A stretch of 64,000 nt of DNA, taken from contig QRFJ01000006.1 in the NCBI GenBank assembly GCA_006176705.1, positions 5,917,954 to 5,981,953 of the forward strand. The letters are read 5' to 3'. The notes beneath the pieces are model-generated. The model ran no database searches. It worked only from the letters and a program-made list of their open reading frames with translations, and was not told where the DNA came from. Positions 1-12,656 of the stretch are shown piece after piece. Position 1 is the first letter of the stretch; each line of letters opens with the position of its first letter. The position numbers and the translations under genes are program-made. Source of the DNA: Cocos nucifera. Taxonomy: Eukaryota; Streptophyta; Magnoliopsida; Arecales; Arecaceae.

Positions 1-2020
1 TGCAGATCGAGTACGCTAACGTGTCGGATCATCTTACGCCCTAGGTTTCACCTCGATCTCAGGGTGCAATTTGGGTTCCATTTTTGGTCCTTGCATAGTA
101 GCTCATATTATAACGTATGAATGACCATTGGCCGTTAGCATACGTCGCACTGATCTGCCACGTCACGGCTCCAACCGGGCGTTCCGTTCGCGCAACATCT
201 GACTGACAACGACGTTCAAACACGCCGACGAGATCTGGCCGTTAGCGCCCGGTCTGCTGTCACGATCCGGCGGTTAATATCGTCGGGCCCCACACCGATC
301 GATGGGCGTCTGACGGTGGGCCCAAGCAAAACCTCCAACCAGCTGTCCTACGTCGTTCCAAATACGATCCCGTCAAATCCGAAACGGCAAGTCAAACCCC
401 TGATGTCATCTATCTAGCTGGACACCTCGCCCACCGTGTGCTCCACGCCAACCGTCTAATGATAATCTAACGGGTGCTATATAGCGAGCACCAAAAAAAA
501 TGCTACTACTGCTTGGATTTAATAATTATACATATAAATATATATCTTGCTTGCGTAATTAGGGACCGTGATGATGAAACGGTGGTAACCAAAACCGAGC
601 GCAATTAAATTCGAGGTTGGTTACGGCTGGGGGCAGTTAACTCTATCATAACGCTATCGGTTTACTAAGTAACAGACAAATGTACGGGATGGGAGGGCCG
701 TCGGACCGAACACCGTCAACCGTATCGCTGCCGTTATGGTTCAGTTAAGCTGTTACGCCGGCCTTTTTGAACGGATTGATGGGGTTACGATAGCAAGAGT
801 ACCGTGTGAGGCTCGCACGTGGGAGGGTGACCTTGTGGAAGCGGGTGAGGACGTGGAGTCCTGGAATTTTGTTTGATGTGATGTCGGGGACCGTCGAAGC
901 GGTGGACCCGTCAACTAGACGGTCCACATCCGTGAGCTGGAGGGCCTGCCTCTTTTCTAAAGGCGATTAAATGATGACGGTCCCCTCACCGGCTGGTGTT
1001 TTATATCTCACCAGCCCATCGTTTAGGTTCGCACTTGGTGGAACTTGGGAAGAGAATATCGTGGTCACATCTAATGCGACATAGCCGTTGAATTGGACGC
1101 TGGACCTAATTGGTGGAGGGTAGAGTCGTTGCTGCAACGAAGGATCTATACGCCTTCATGTATTCAAAAGTAAAAACGGTCCTAAAAAAGTTATTATCAT
1201 TGATATGTGATCATGGAATAGTTGCTATTCTTATGGATCTTAACATCAACCATATTCCAATAATTCTTGGAATAAGTACTGATGTGGTCATAAATTGGTT
1301 CAGATAATTTACCAATGCTGAATGATTATATATCTCATCCTAGTTATTATTCTAATATTGCTTAATCTCAAATTATATAAAATATATTATTTTGTACAAG
1401 AGGCATGCTGGTTAGTCTCAAACTATATAAAATGTATTTTTCTTAAGACATCAAACTGATGCACACATTACATATTTAAACATGAATTTTATGGCTAAAG
1501 GATGGTTTACTAGTCATTTATCTCACCGTGAGGCAACAAAAATAATGACAAGTTGCGATGTTACAAGATTTATTAGTTGTTATGGAAGGTAAATTGAGTC
1601 CAGTAACCGTCTTACATACCCCACGGTCCAGTACCATTCATAAACGATGATTGATATAAATATTCCTATTTTAAATATCTACAGCTACCATCCTATATTT
1701 CTTTTGGCTATCAAAGAAATCAAAATGGAGTGTAAGAAATGATGGAGGAGCGTGTGTAAAAGATGAGGGAGAAGAAAGAGAGCCCATGCGGTTTCGAGGG
1801 GAGGTTTTACTGATGGATGATTTGCGGTTGATGCCAGCCAGCCAATCAGTTCTCTCACGAAACTTCGACAGCGAAACGGTTGTTGGGAGTGGAATCCGAA
1901 ACCAAAAACACCCCTTCTCTTCTTTAAAGTACGGCCATCACTAAACCGCAAACAAACAAACAAACAAACCAACGAACCGAACCCTTCTTCCCAGTCCCCG
2001 GATCCCCTCTCACACTGCTA
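1..2020. other. Intergenic, upstream of the MYB gene
   Basis: I see no gene in this stretch. Short ORFs on both strands lack recognisable domains. The last few hundred bases before 2020 are presumably the proximal promoter of the MYB gene at 2166, but no specific regulatory element beyond the TATA-like box could be supported. Confidence 0.5.
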
Positions 2021-2027
2021 CTATTTT

Positions 2028-2035
2028 TATAAATA
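2028..2035 (+). promoter_or_regulatory. TATA-like box of the MYB gene
   Basis: TATAAATA lies in an AT-rich patch after a C-rich stretch, about 130 bases upstream of the MYB start codon. That spacing suits transcription starting near 2060 and a roughly 100-base 5' leader, which is strikingly purine-rich (GA/GGA runs from about 2095 to 2165). Inference from motif and position only. Confidence 0.5.
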
Positions 2036-2165
2036 AAAAGGGAAAGAAGAACAGAACAGAGCACCAACCAAGAACAGAGAGTGAGTCTATTCACATCCGA
2101 GAGGAAGGAGAGGAGGAAAAAGAAAAGGATAGATAGGAGGAGAGAAGAAGAGAGAAGGGGAGGGG

Positions 2166-2966
2166 ATGGTAGTGATGGAAGGTGGGGGAGTTGGGAGACT
2201 GGATTGGGAGCAACGGATCAAAGGATCGTGGAGCCCAGAGGAGGATGCCCTGCTAATGCGGCTGGTGGAGCGTCATGGTCCCCGGAATTGGACTCTGATC
2301 AGCTCGGGGATTCCCGGGCGGTCCGGCAAGTCATGCCGACTCCGTTGGTGTAACCAGCTCAGCCCCGCCGTCCACCACCGCCCGTTCACCCCCGCCGAGG
2401 ACGCCGCCATCGTCGCCGCCCACGCCAAGTACGGCAACAAGTGGGCCACCATCGCCCGCCTCCTCCCCGGCCGCACCGACAACGCTATCAAGAACCACTG
2501 GAACTCCACCCTCCGCCGCGGTCGCCGGGCCGCCGCATCCGCCGCCGTCCCCCTTCCTATTCGACCCCCCCATGCCGCCGACTCCACCGACCCCGACGAG
2601 TCCGACTCGGAGTCGGACGCGAAGCGGCCGTGCAGAAGGGATGAAGTCAGCGGGAGCGAGGTGGCGACCGTGATGGCGGGGCTGCCTGCCCCTCCACCGG
2701 CCCCGCCGCCGATGTCGCGGATCCCGGCGGATCCGGTGACGTCGCTGACGCTGTGCCCGCCGGGTGAGGGCCCTGGCGGCGGCGGCGGACGGGACCGGAG
2801 GGATGGACGGTGGGATGTCGAGATGAGGGAGATGTGCTTGGTGTCGATAATGCGGGAGATGATCGCGGAGGAGGTGAGGAGTTACATCAACAGCCTGCGA
2901 TCGGAGGGCGGCGGCGCCACCCCCATCATCGTCAAGTCCGACCCCGCATCCAACCGTCAGGATTAG
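2166..2966 (+). CDS. R2R3-MYB transcription factor, MYB44/70/73/77 type (subgroup 22)
   Basis: A 266-residue intronless gene for a nuclear DNA-binding regulator. The R2 repeat begins about residue 18 (IKGSWSPEEDALL) with the regularly spaced Trp residues and ends near the CRLRWCNQL segment. The R3 repeat follows (PFTPAEDAAI to NAIKNHWNSTLRR), with its first Trp replaced by Phe as usual in plant R3. The LSPxVxHRPFT linker and GNKWATIARLLPGRTDNAIKN are typical of the stress-responsive MYB44 group. Near residue 197 DPVTSLTLCPPG corresponds to the family's LxLxL-type (EAR-like) repression motif, here degenerate because Cys-Pro replaces the last Leu step. The C-terminal segment MREMIAEEVRSYI matches the group's conserved tail helix. 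The middle is Pro/Ala-rich and GC-rich. The ATG at 2166 is chosen as the first in frame after the purine-rich leader; a second Met three codons on could also serve. Family members act in ABA, wounding and abiotic-stress responses; that role is inferred. Confidence 0.93.
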   Translation: MVVMEGGGVGRLDWEQRIKGSWSPEEDALLMRLVERHGPRNWTLISSGIPGRSGKSCRLRWCNQLSPAVHHRPFTPAEDAAIVAAHAKYGNKWATIARLLPGRTDNAIKNHWNSTLRRGRRAAASAAVPLPIRPPHAADSTDPDESDSESDAKRPCRRDEVSGSEVATVMAGLPAPPPAPPPMSRIPADPVTSLTLCPPGEGPGGGGGRDRRDGRWDVEMREMCLVSIMREMIAEEVRSYINSLRSEGGGATPIIVKSDPASNRQD

Positions 2967-4860
2967 ATCTCCTCCCTCCACCGCTTTCCTCTCTTACGTC
3001 TCGAATGTAAATAAAACGGAACGAAGCGTTTCGTCTTCTCCTCTTAAAATTTATCAATCAGAGCCTGCCCAGAAAGCGGGCAGCAAATGTTATTAGAAAT
3101 GTTAAAAAGGACTTGCCTTTTCCTCTGACAATGTAGAATACCTTTATCTTTGTTTTTTATCTGTGCCTCTCGGGTAAGCTTTCCTTCCTGTTTTGCTAGG
3201 ATTCCATGTTGACACTACCTTGATCCCCACAAGAATTTAATGAATTAGTTAGTACTATTAGGATTCGAAGTTCTCATCGAATCATTTGTTAAATTTTGTT
3301 TCTTTTAATATAAAATTATCCAGAGTTGATGATCATAGTATGCCTCGTTACTTCTAGCAGGCTTTCGATATGATAGATCATTTTCACTGGTTAAATAGTC
3401 TGGTTAGTACTTGCAATGTTATTGGTAATGATGATTGTTTATCATTATGGTTTTTCCAATCCTTCTTCATACTGGACAAATCTATAAATTATTATTTTCC
3501 CATAATTTATATCATCAGATTTGTTTTAGTTATCTAAACTCTTTCTGAGCTTTTTTGTGGATTCTCTTCATTTTTTTTGAATGCTATCTTGGCCTCCAGC
3601 AGAATTGTTCCCAGATATCACTAAAACTCTGCTTTGATAAGAGGAAAAAAGAAGTTAAAGGTTAGAGAAAAGAACAAAATAGAAGAGAAAAGAAAGTAGC
3701 TTTTTTCCTCTTGTTTGCATGCATTAGAGAGAATATATATATATATATATATATATATTTGAACTGTTCAGTTTGGGTATAAAAGAAGAATAATTTATTT
3801 TGAACATCTGGATTCTCTTCAAATTTCTCTATTTTTGGAGAGAACAAATTATAGATTTAGAAAGAATTATCTTATCTCCATTTCTTTTCTTTTCTTTTCA
3901 TTTTATTCTTTATTTTCCTGACCAAACAAGATAAACTCAATATCTCTCCTCGTTCTCTCTTCTCTTCCATCTATTCCTCTCAATCCAAACAGGGTGAAAA
4001 GGACCGACCACTAATTGCTTATAAGAATTTTAGATCGAATTCTTGGATTTGTTAAAATGATGTAGGGAACCCAGTGAAGATGTCAAGAAGAGAACCCAAT
4101 GGAGATGTTGAGCAGAGTCTGTTGTCAGTGCAGAGGGATATTTTGAAGAGATCATTACTTTGGAGAGCGCCTAGGCAGCAGATCTTATGTTGCTGCCTGG
4201 CTCTTGGGAAGGTGTGCTCCTACTCTTATTGATGTTGTCATGGTATATCTAATCTAAAGAGAGATGAGAGGGTTTTGCACTTTGTGTGGTGGAAATCTGG
4301 AGAACCGTTAGTTAAACAAACGACGGTCGGGTGGTTGCCGGGCATCCCTCCGTGTGAGAGATCCCATGTTGAATCTTGGTGGCGAGCACGAGTCCGAAGA
4401 AAAGATTTGCAAGGTGATGTTTTATTGAGATTCTAGGTTTTTGTCAAAAAATCTAAGATTAGTTGTCACATTAACCCTCCATTAAGGAGCATATATATGG
4501 ATGTATCTATTTGCAAGTGGTTGGCCGGATAATAGTCTTCATGGTTACATGAAAGAAATGTATTTCTGCCATTGAGTCTGGTCTATTATAGTTATGTCAA
4601 TTGGTTGATGAAAGCATTAGGAAGATTATTTATTCATTATTGTGAACTTGATCGACAAGATCCTACAATGACAAAATTTGAGCATGTGTTCAAATAAGGG
4701 GGAGGGGGAGAGAGAGTGGTGGAAAGCAGTCCTGGGCTTAAGTGTTCCAGGTTGTAGGGGCTAGGCCTGTAGTTGGGCTGCAGATTTGATGGCAAACAGC
4801 GAAGCGAAGGAAGAAGGAACAAAAGAAATTAAAATTTCTTGAATATGGAATCCTATAGGG
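2967..4860. other. Intergenic between MYB and bHLH, with MYB 3' end
   Basis: A TAAATAAAA stretch near 3007-3015 is a plausible MYB polyadenylation signal. The rest is AT-rich non-coding DNA with a TA microsatellite near 3733. The part just before 4860 should include the bHLH 3' UTR, since that gene runs leftward. I see no other gene. Confidence 0.5.
3733..3758. repeat. (AT)n microsatellite
   Basis: About thirteen uninterrupted AT dinucleotides in an AT-rich intergenic region. Confidence 0.95.
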
Positions 4861-6934
4861 TCACTCTGGAGTAGTGTATTCCAGAAGCTTTTGCCTCTTG
4901 CTTGGAAAGACATTTGTGGATACCATATCCGGAGAGGCCACCCTAGAAAGGGCCTCTTCTATGGACTCCTTGAGACAGCTCAAACGCACACTCACGTTGC
5001 CCTCCTTCCTATATAGTATGAACGAATTCTGCACTCTCCCTTCCAACGAGGTGATGTCTGCTCTGATTGTCCTGAGTCTCAGACCATCGAACGCTTGGGT
5101 GAGGTCGGTGAATAAATTAGGCCGATCACCGCAGCAAATGGTAGCCTTTATGTAGAGGCTTTCGTGGTCGGCACCGGGGTGGCCATTCTCTTGGTCGCAT
5201 TCTACGGTCACCTCATTCACTTCTGCTGGGACTTGGAAGCCTTTGCCAATGTCACTTGCCTTTCTCTTGAGATCCTTCACTTGGTCAATCACTCTACCTA
5301 GCAAAGAAGCCTTGTCCATCTGCATTTGAGGCAAGAATTTGATTAGTTACGCTTGGTTAAATTAGTTTTCCTCGGTCAAACTTCAAGAAGGCTATCTGAA
5401 GGCTTGTTTAATAGACAACAGCCATAGCAATGGAGCTAGAAATCATTTAAGATGATAAATTCTACAAAACTTGCTTTTAGTTGAGCATCTTTATATGAAA
5501 ACGAATTAACAAAACCATAATGTGACTTGGCCGGCCAATCCTGAGACTAGTTGTACCTCAAGTTATTTTCAACAATATGAAAACTTTTATACTGCATGCA
5601 CATCGGTCAACTCAGCCGATCGTGTCAGCACTCGATGCACCGTCATTCACACTTTCAACCTTCCAACCAATTTTGAATCACAAGCCAAATCTTGACTGCT
5701 TTACTAGAATCCAATCTAGAAGCAAGCCACGTGCTGATCTTGTGCTGCTTTGGATCGGGTTGTCGGTCCGACCTATTAAAATTTCTGAAAAGCACTAGGG
5801 CAGGGGTAAACTCATGCTAGTGAAATTAGATTTGTATTATCACCATGACAAGGAGAGGGGTAAACCTAGGTCTTATGGCCACATTTTAGGATGCTGCGAG
5901 GAGCACTATTTGATCCACAAATCATGCATGTGCACTGATTGTAAAGTGTTGGCAGTTGTTAATAATAATTTGATGTCGAAATAATTTTTTGAATATGATT
6001 TTTTTTTTTTTTGTTAATAACGTTACAACCATAAGAGCTTCTCATAATGTAATTCTAAATATTCTACCAGCAATAACTCCATTCCAATCTTTTACTTTGA
6101 AACTCAATAGTTGCTGCCTCTAGAAATGGTATTAACCAACTCTCTGCTTGTAGATTTTCATCATTATCATGAAAGCAGTAACTTGAATTAAAGGAAATCG
6201 TTGTTTACCCAAAAAAAGAATGTAATTCTTAAGGAACTAAGCTTAAAAACTCTATAGTAATGAACATAACTGACATATTACTTGGGGGTTCGTTCCACTC
6301 CTAGTTAAGGAACTCTATAAAAGATGGCTGTTACAATATATAGGATTAGTTTGTAATGACTAACCTGAAACAAAAAAAAACAGGTCACTTTTGTCTCGTC
6401 ATTGTTTAGCAGCAAATAGCACAAGGGAACCCACTTTTAGTTATTCTTTGGCCTAGCTTAGCAGTATTACTGATATTGGACTCCAAATTACTTTAAAAAC
6501 AAAAAGAAAAAGGCAAAGTAGAGCCAAAATTTTGGTGTGTTAATGACTAGTGCCAATTCTCCAGTGCAAAGTCATCTAGCTCACAGAACCTATATATAGA
6601 AATGATCCACATCTTAGTCAGAAACTTTGAATCTAATTATGAAGATTACCTTGTCAGCATCTGGAATCATGCGCCTCAGAGTAGAAAGATGAGCATTAAT
6701 CCTCTCTCTCCTTCTCTTCTCAGCCTCGCTGTGGATCTTCAAGGCCCTGGCGGCTGTTGCACTCCTCCCGCTCACCGAAGATGACGACGAGGGGTAGGAA
6801 GCCCCGAAATCTAGAAAGGGTGGGGCTGAGTTGGGGGGGCGAGGGAGAAGCAGAGAGCCTTTGTAAAGTGAGGGAAAACTGATTCGTTTTTTCCTCTCCT
6901 GTGACCAGCCATAAGGAGGAAAGCACCAAGCCAT
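4861..6934 (-). CDS. bHLH transcription factor, AtbHLH30/32/106/107-like, two exons
   Basis: Two exons on the minus strand, 6650-6934 and 4861-5319, join in phase 0 across a 1,330-base intron with GT at 6649-6648 and AG at 5321-5320, giving 247 residues. The basic region (about residues 66-80, IHSEAEKRRRERIN) keeps the H68-E72-R76 triad that contacts E-box/G-box DNA. Helix 1 (AHLSTLRRMIPDADK) ends at the intron, and helix 2 opens exon 2 (MDKASLLGRVIDQVKDLKRKA). An intron at this point in the loop/helix 2 is common in plant bHLH genes. The C-terminal half (SLYIKATICCGDRPNL to NSFILYRKEG) resembles the ACT-like dimerisation domain of this subfamily. The first 60 residues are Pro/Ser-rich and probably disordered. 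It should bind E-boxes in the nucleus as a dimer; its targets cannot be told from sequence. The start at 6934 is the only Met upstream of the basic region in this exon. Confidence 0.9.
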
Positions 6935-9779
6935 GGAACCAACCTTCTAACCATCACCTCTTCCCTTCTATGACTTGAAGTTTAATCTAGCGCTGAGATG
7001 CCAGAAGTCGCTCTAATACCTACATCCTTATCTCCTTGTTTGGCTCTTTCCCCGCCTAATCATTCACTGCCCCCAACTACTCTAGGTTTTTTCCCACACA
7101 TGTTTCCCAATGCGATGGTATTGGAGTCACATGGCCTGATAGGGGTATGATGAGTGGTACCGTGGTGATAAAAGACGGCCATGATTAGAGGGTAATTCTA
7201 GCCCTTTTCCTGCTGCTCTACTCACCTCAAGTGCTAAAGGTAGAGTCCCACCTAGTGTTAGCTCACCCTGTGCAGCCTTATTTTGTAGTGCTGTGTCTCG
7301 TTGCCAACTCTTTCACACGTCGGCGGGAGTCCTTCCATTCTTCCCTCGTGGGAATGAGTGGAGGGAAGGGCGACTAAAGACAGAGAGTCTGAAACTATGG
7401 GCAGCCTTGTTTCAGAAAAGGTGCGGCAAAGTCCCTCTTTTTTCCGGCTCATGCTTGACCATTTAACCTACTTGTGGGCCGGACCTGGCATGAAGTGGGT
7501 CTGGTGCTCTACTTTACAAGACCTTTATACGGTTACCCATCCAAACTACTCCCATTGAGCAAGGTTTTAGACACTCGAATTCTAACACCTCATACCGAGA
7601 GCTCATGTTGACGTAAATGACAAGTTATTCTAGAGGCAGGGGTCAAAAGAGTTATTCTTTCTTGTGGAATAGCATAATTAAAGGGAGGAGGGAATAAAAA
7701 CAAGAAATATTGACAGATTAGTTGCTGGTATCCTCACGCATCTGTCCGATAGATAGCCTTGTCCAATAGTTTGACTACATGCATGCGTTCAGAACATTTA
7801 ATTGGTCACAACCAAGAGTCAGGCGGATGAACAAATTTGATAGGATAGCAGAATAGCTTTTGTTTTCTGAAACAAAACATCGGACCCTTGCTTGGGAGAT
7901 CCTCTGTACCTCAAGGAACACTCATTGGTGTCTAATAACTTTTAGATTACTTGATGGAAAATTGTTTGATTTCTTATTGAAAATAAATTTAAAAAATACT
8001 GCAATCTCAAGAAACAAAGACCGGATGATGTTGGAGTTTCCGTGTCTTCAAACTTAACGATCTAAAAAGTCTAACATGTTCTTTTAGAGTAGTCAATAAA
8101 AATAGGCTGAAATTTTATGAAGGGGGTAGTTGAGTTGCTGAAGTCCCAGAAATTAGACGCCAGGCAGCCAGGTTTGATACTACTTTCATATTAGTTTGAT
8201 CGCATTTCCTCCTGTCCTAGATCTTATAGGATCTTAACTTTTTCATATATTAATAAAGAAAGAAAATGATAGATGCAATAAGGATATAACTCAGCAAAAG
8301 GCAAAAGTAGCTTAGACTTGAGCCTGGCAGCGGCTTTGCTTGTCAACTTAGAACGGGGACCAGGAAATCTTAAACGCCTTCAGCTAAGATCTCCTGTGGT
8401 GGTGGATAAAAAAGGACATTTTCCACATTTAGTTAGCATTTGCAAAGAGAGGGAACTTGCCTAAGGCTGGCTGACTTCATGAGTGATTCAGCAGTTTCGT
8501 TCAAGGCATTGTGCAACTTCAGTTTCAAGCCAACATGTCATGTACAATTTTATCGTTAAGCAAGTTCTTTGAAGAGTTCTGGGGACCTCACAAGGTCCAG
8601 AAAATTAGCCCATGGCATGATATCCTAACTTAGCTTTTCTCCTCTACAGTCCAACATATATACATCACGCATCAAAGGGGGAAGAAATGCCATTTTTTTC
8701 CAAAAAAAAAAGAAAACTCAATGTCACCCTCCTCTCATTGCTAAAAGTGAAAACTTTGAGGGTTAATTACCAGCAGTGTGGGGAAAAATGATCCTCATGA
8801 CATGCATGACTAAATTGGTCCAGCTCGCGATCGATGTGACAATTCAAACATATCCTTATTGCTCTAAGGCAATCAAATCGGGCCACGCTCACCAATCTGG
8901 ATGTCAGGAAGACTAGAGATCGCCCGACCTTCGAGGTCATATGTCATCCGACATGAAGCCCTGTAGCTCGAGCAGACATGTTCTTAAATCGATGTTTGTC
9001 CTAAGTCAATCTGAACCCCATCGTTCTTAGCTGATGAATTCTCTGCCCCATGCGGCAGGACATCCCCTCCATCGCCTTGGAAGCAAAAACTACCATGATA
9101 ACCTCCAACAATTTATACCAAACCTTTATACGGTTACAGCGCAAATATAAACGTCTAAGATACGGTAGAAGATTCAGAATCGTAGCTGTAGATAAGCTAT
9201 AAGTATGGCTCTTTAAGAAAGATGTGCCTCTAGTACCAGCATTATTACTACTATTGTTATTTAGTTCAACCCTTCTATCTTCTTCTTCTTCTTCTTCTTC
9301 ATCTCCCACCAAAAAATTTTCCCCGACTTAAGCATCAAAGGGCCCGGAAGCCAATCCAGTAAGCCCTCTAATCTCTTTGTTGTCTTGCATATCGACAGAG
9401 ATAGCCCACATCAGCAATCCAGAAGCCGCCGGCAACAATTATTATTATCTTCAAAAGATACGTCAATAATTCTTTAATGACCTGGGGCATGTTTTGGGCT
9501 CAAGGGTCCAGAATTCCAGTCAATCCGTTTTGATTCCATCTTCCTTGCATCTTTGATGTACCAACTTCATTTTCTTAAACTAGCTTTCTGGTAAAGTTAG
9601 TACTCTTTTAGTCGGAGGAACCGCGAAATATACCGTAACATATCCTCGAACGTTTCGACTTCTTGCCACGGTTTGCACACCGCTATCAGCACGTTCCGGG
9701 TTTACGAGATCGAATCAATCGCAACCATCGTTGAGGCTTCCGAGAAGCCGAATTCCATCGTGGGGAACAAAATGATTTT
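6935..9779. other. Intergenic, upstream of the bHLH gene
   Basis: The sequence right of 6934 is the presumed promoter of the leftward bHLH gene. A short (TTC)n tract lies at about 9280-9301. Several 60-100 codon ORFs exist on both strands, but none shows a domain, biased codon use or splice partners, so I call no gene. Confidence 0.5.
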
Positions 9780-11424
9780 TTTTTCTTTATTATTTTTTAT
9801 TGTCAAAAATATTTTTTTCTTCAACTTATTTTCGAAATTATTCATCCACGTTGAAATCACCACTCGAGTGGCGATTTTGGTACCATATAGGCAGCTAATA
9901 TGGCATCAAAATCGCTAAAATGGTGGGTTTACTGAACTTGCCGCTCAAGTGACAATTTCAGCCTTCAGTCAGCGATTTTATTATTATTTTTTTTTAATTT
10001 TTCTGGATGGAGGATGGAGGAAGAGCTGCAGACGCGATAGGAGGACCCACGTGCGGGAGGGAGGGTTGGGGCACGTGAGTGGTGGTGACGGACGAGTACT
10101 CGGGGTGAGGGGGGAGGGGGATTTTTTTTTTTTACACTTATGGTGTACCTGATGGAGGGAAAGAGAGGCGGTGGAGGGCCAGTGACGGACAGGTACCTGA
10201 GAGGAGGGGGGGGGGGGTGCCGGGGGAAATGGTGGTAACCAGCACCCGGAAGGAGAGGGAGAGGAATTTTTTTTAACATGTTTAATTATAAATAAAAAAT
10301 TAAATTAAAATAAAAATAAATAAAATAAATAATATAATATAATATAATATAATATTAAAATATTTAAAAAAATTAAAATTTTAAAATAATAATAAAATAT
10401 TATTTAAAAAATAAATTTAAAAAATATATGATGGGCATTGAGAAACCGCGATCATGCGGAGGGGCCATGGGCGGTGTCGATCGAAGGGGTCTGGGTGTTC
10501 CGCATGAGTGATACCGGAGGTATGAGTGTTCGACATAAATCCACGAAAGAAAAAAAATAAAATTTTAAAAAAATTAAAATAATAATAATAAATTATTTTT
10601 AAAAATAATTTAGAAAAAATACTTAAAATTTAGAAAACCCATTCGGTTCTCGAGCACACTCCTCAATGGAGTTGAAAAATGCTTATTTTTTTAATTAATT
10701 TTTTATTATTTTATTATTTTTTAAATTAATATTTTTTTTTTTGGTTTCTTTTTCTCTTCCGTGCACCCCCCGCCCTCCACATGTTGGCCACTACTCTACT
10801 ACGTCCCCCCCACCCTCTACATGCTGGTGGTCCCCCCTCCGACCCTTTGTGTGCTGGTGGTCCCTCCCTATCTTGCACAATTGCAAGTCCTCCATCCACA
10901 TGAATTAATTTATTTTATATTTATTATTTTTTTTAAAAAAAATCTTTCTTTTTTCATTTTATTCTTTTCTTTTCATAGATCTATACCAAACATCCACACT
11001 CTCCCTCTGGCACCACTTGCAGCTCCTCCACCCGACCACTACTCCACATTTATCCATGCATTTTTCAAAATTATTTTTTTAAAAAATATTTTATTATTAT
11101 TTTAAAAATATATTTTTTTTGGTGTCGAGCACCCAAACCTGCTTCGCATGGATGCCAATCCTCAATGCCCATCCACATTTTTTTTTAAATTATTTTTTAA
11201 AATGATAATATTTTATTATTATTTTAAAAATTTAATTAAATATTTTTAAATATTTTATTTTATTTTATTTTATTATTTTATTTTATTTTATTTTAAATAT
11301 TTTTAAAGAAAAAAAATCCCTCCCCTTCCTTCTTCGTCAACCAAAAAAAAAAAAAAAAAGCAACCCCCCATCACCACCATCCGCACCCCCTCCCCCTCCA
11401 TCCATAAAATAAATAAATAAATAA

Positions 11425-11515
<91 letters not shown>

Positions 11516-12000
11516 TTCATACTTTCCTCTGCATCTCATCCCTTCTCTCCATCCTCATGCCCCCCACCCCTCAGCTGAGTCCCCATCGATCACCATCGTG
11601 CCCCCCTCCCTCTCCATCAGCCAGAAAAACTCTCCCCTCTGCCCCCTCATCCTCCTCCCCCCATCGCCCCACCCCCTCTTGGTAATCGCCCATCACCATC
11701 GTCCCCCTTCCTTCTCTCCATCTATTACATCAAAAGAAAAAAAAATCTCCCCCACAGGTGCCCACCCGTGGATCCTCCGCTCACATCTCCCATCCCTCAC
11801 AGCGTCCACCGCTCCTCCTCCCTCCGTCGTTCGTCCAAGAATGCAAAAAAATAATGATGAACTCGTCATTTATATGGTGATTTTAATGCAATGTTAGGTA
11901 TTTACGTGGTAGCGGCGATTTTTACGTGGATGATAATCTCGAAGATGAATTAGAAAAAAAAATATATTTTTTTAAAAAATAAATTTTAAAAATAATAATT
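9780..12000. mobile_element. Long inverted-repeat (foldback / long-TIR, MULE-like) non-autonomous element
   Basis: The outer ends match in inverted orientation. About 9840-9870 (TTCATCCACGTTGAAATCAC) corresponds to the reverse complement of about 11905-11940 (TATCATCCACGTAAAAATCG), and similarity runs on both sides of that core. Deeper inside, 10431-10443 (GATGGGCATTGAG) pairs with the reverse complement of about 11158-11172. The left half is G-rich on the + strand and the right half C-rich, as expected for two arms of a large imperfect hairpin. No transposase ORF is present, so the element would be non-autonomous. Exact ends lie in A/T runs and I could not define a target-site duplication; a MULE or foldback assignment is inference from the long arms. 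Confidence 0.5.
11405..11513. repeat. Compound (AAAT)n(TA)n microsatellite
   Basis: About six AAAT units are followed by about 42 uninterrupted TA dinucleotides. It lies in the right arm of the long inverted-repeat element. Confidence 0.95.
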
Positions 12001-12263
12001 TTATTTTATAAAAAATATTTTCTATATTGTAGATGGTGTAGTTTCACAAAAATAGCCCATAATGATTGGTTCTGGCATGGAGCCGAAATACATAATCCAA
12101 AAAATATATATTTTTTATTTTAATTTCGTACAAGATCTAATCATTATGGATGATATCTACGGAGCTAGACCGTCTAGAAAGAATTTTCCTTTGTTTCACA
12201 TAGCCTTAAAAGCATCGCCCCTTATTTAATTCCATAAAGGCATCCCACTTATATATCGTTAGT

Positions 12264-12484
12264 AGAGATGCAATCGAGTCGAGTAATTGAAAGCTCAAGT
12301 TCGATTTGACTCAAAATATTTGAATTTAAAACTCAGTTCGAGTTCGACCGAATCTTAACATTTCAAACTCAAACTTGATTCAATAAAAAATAGATAAAGC
12401 TCGAGATCAACTCGATTCGAATCGAATATGAATCAAACCATACTTGAGCTCGAGTTCAAACTTAAAATCGAATCTTATTTTACT

Positions 12485-12570
<86 letters not shown>

Positions 12571-12656
12571 GAGTAGGTTCGTAAATTTTTGAATTAAGTA
12601 TTCTATTATTCAAGTTTGAGTCGAAAAGTTATTCGAGTTTGACTTACATCTTTGAT
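12264..12656. mobile_element. MITE-like element with inverted ends and an internal TA microsatellite
   Basis: The left end (GAGATGCAATCGAGTCGAGT) resembles the reverse complement of the right end (about 12620-12652, AAAGATGTAAGTCAAACTCG). Both arms are filled with variants of TCGAGTTCGA and CTCAAGTTCG. There is no coding capacity. Size and end structure fit a miniature inverted-repeat transposable element. No clean target-site duplication was seen, so the boundaries are approximate. Confidence 0.5.
12489..12568. repeat. (TA)n microsatellite inside the MITE-like element
   Basis: About forty uninterrupted TA dinucleotides separate the two arms of the MITE-like element. Confidence 0.95.

Noticed and set aside
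2331..2981. 216-codon minus-strand ORF opposite the MYB gene
   Set aside because: Shadow of the GC-rich MYB coding sequence; composition is Gly/Arg/His-rich with no domain.
7258..7558. Overlapping 64-66 codon ORFs on both strands
   Set aside because: No domain, no splice partners, and no compositional sign of coding.
11303..11539. ORF with a long Ile-Tyr repeat
   Set aside because: Translation of the TA microsatellite.
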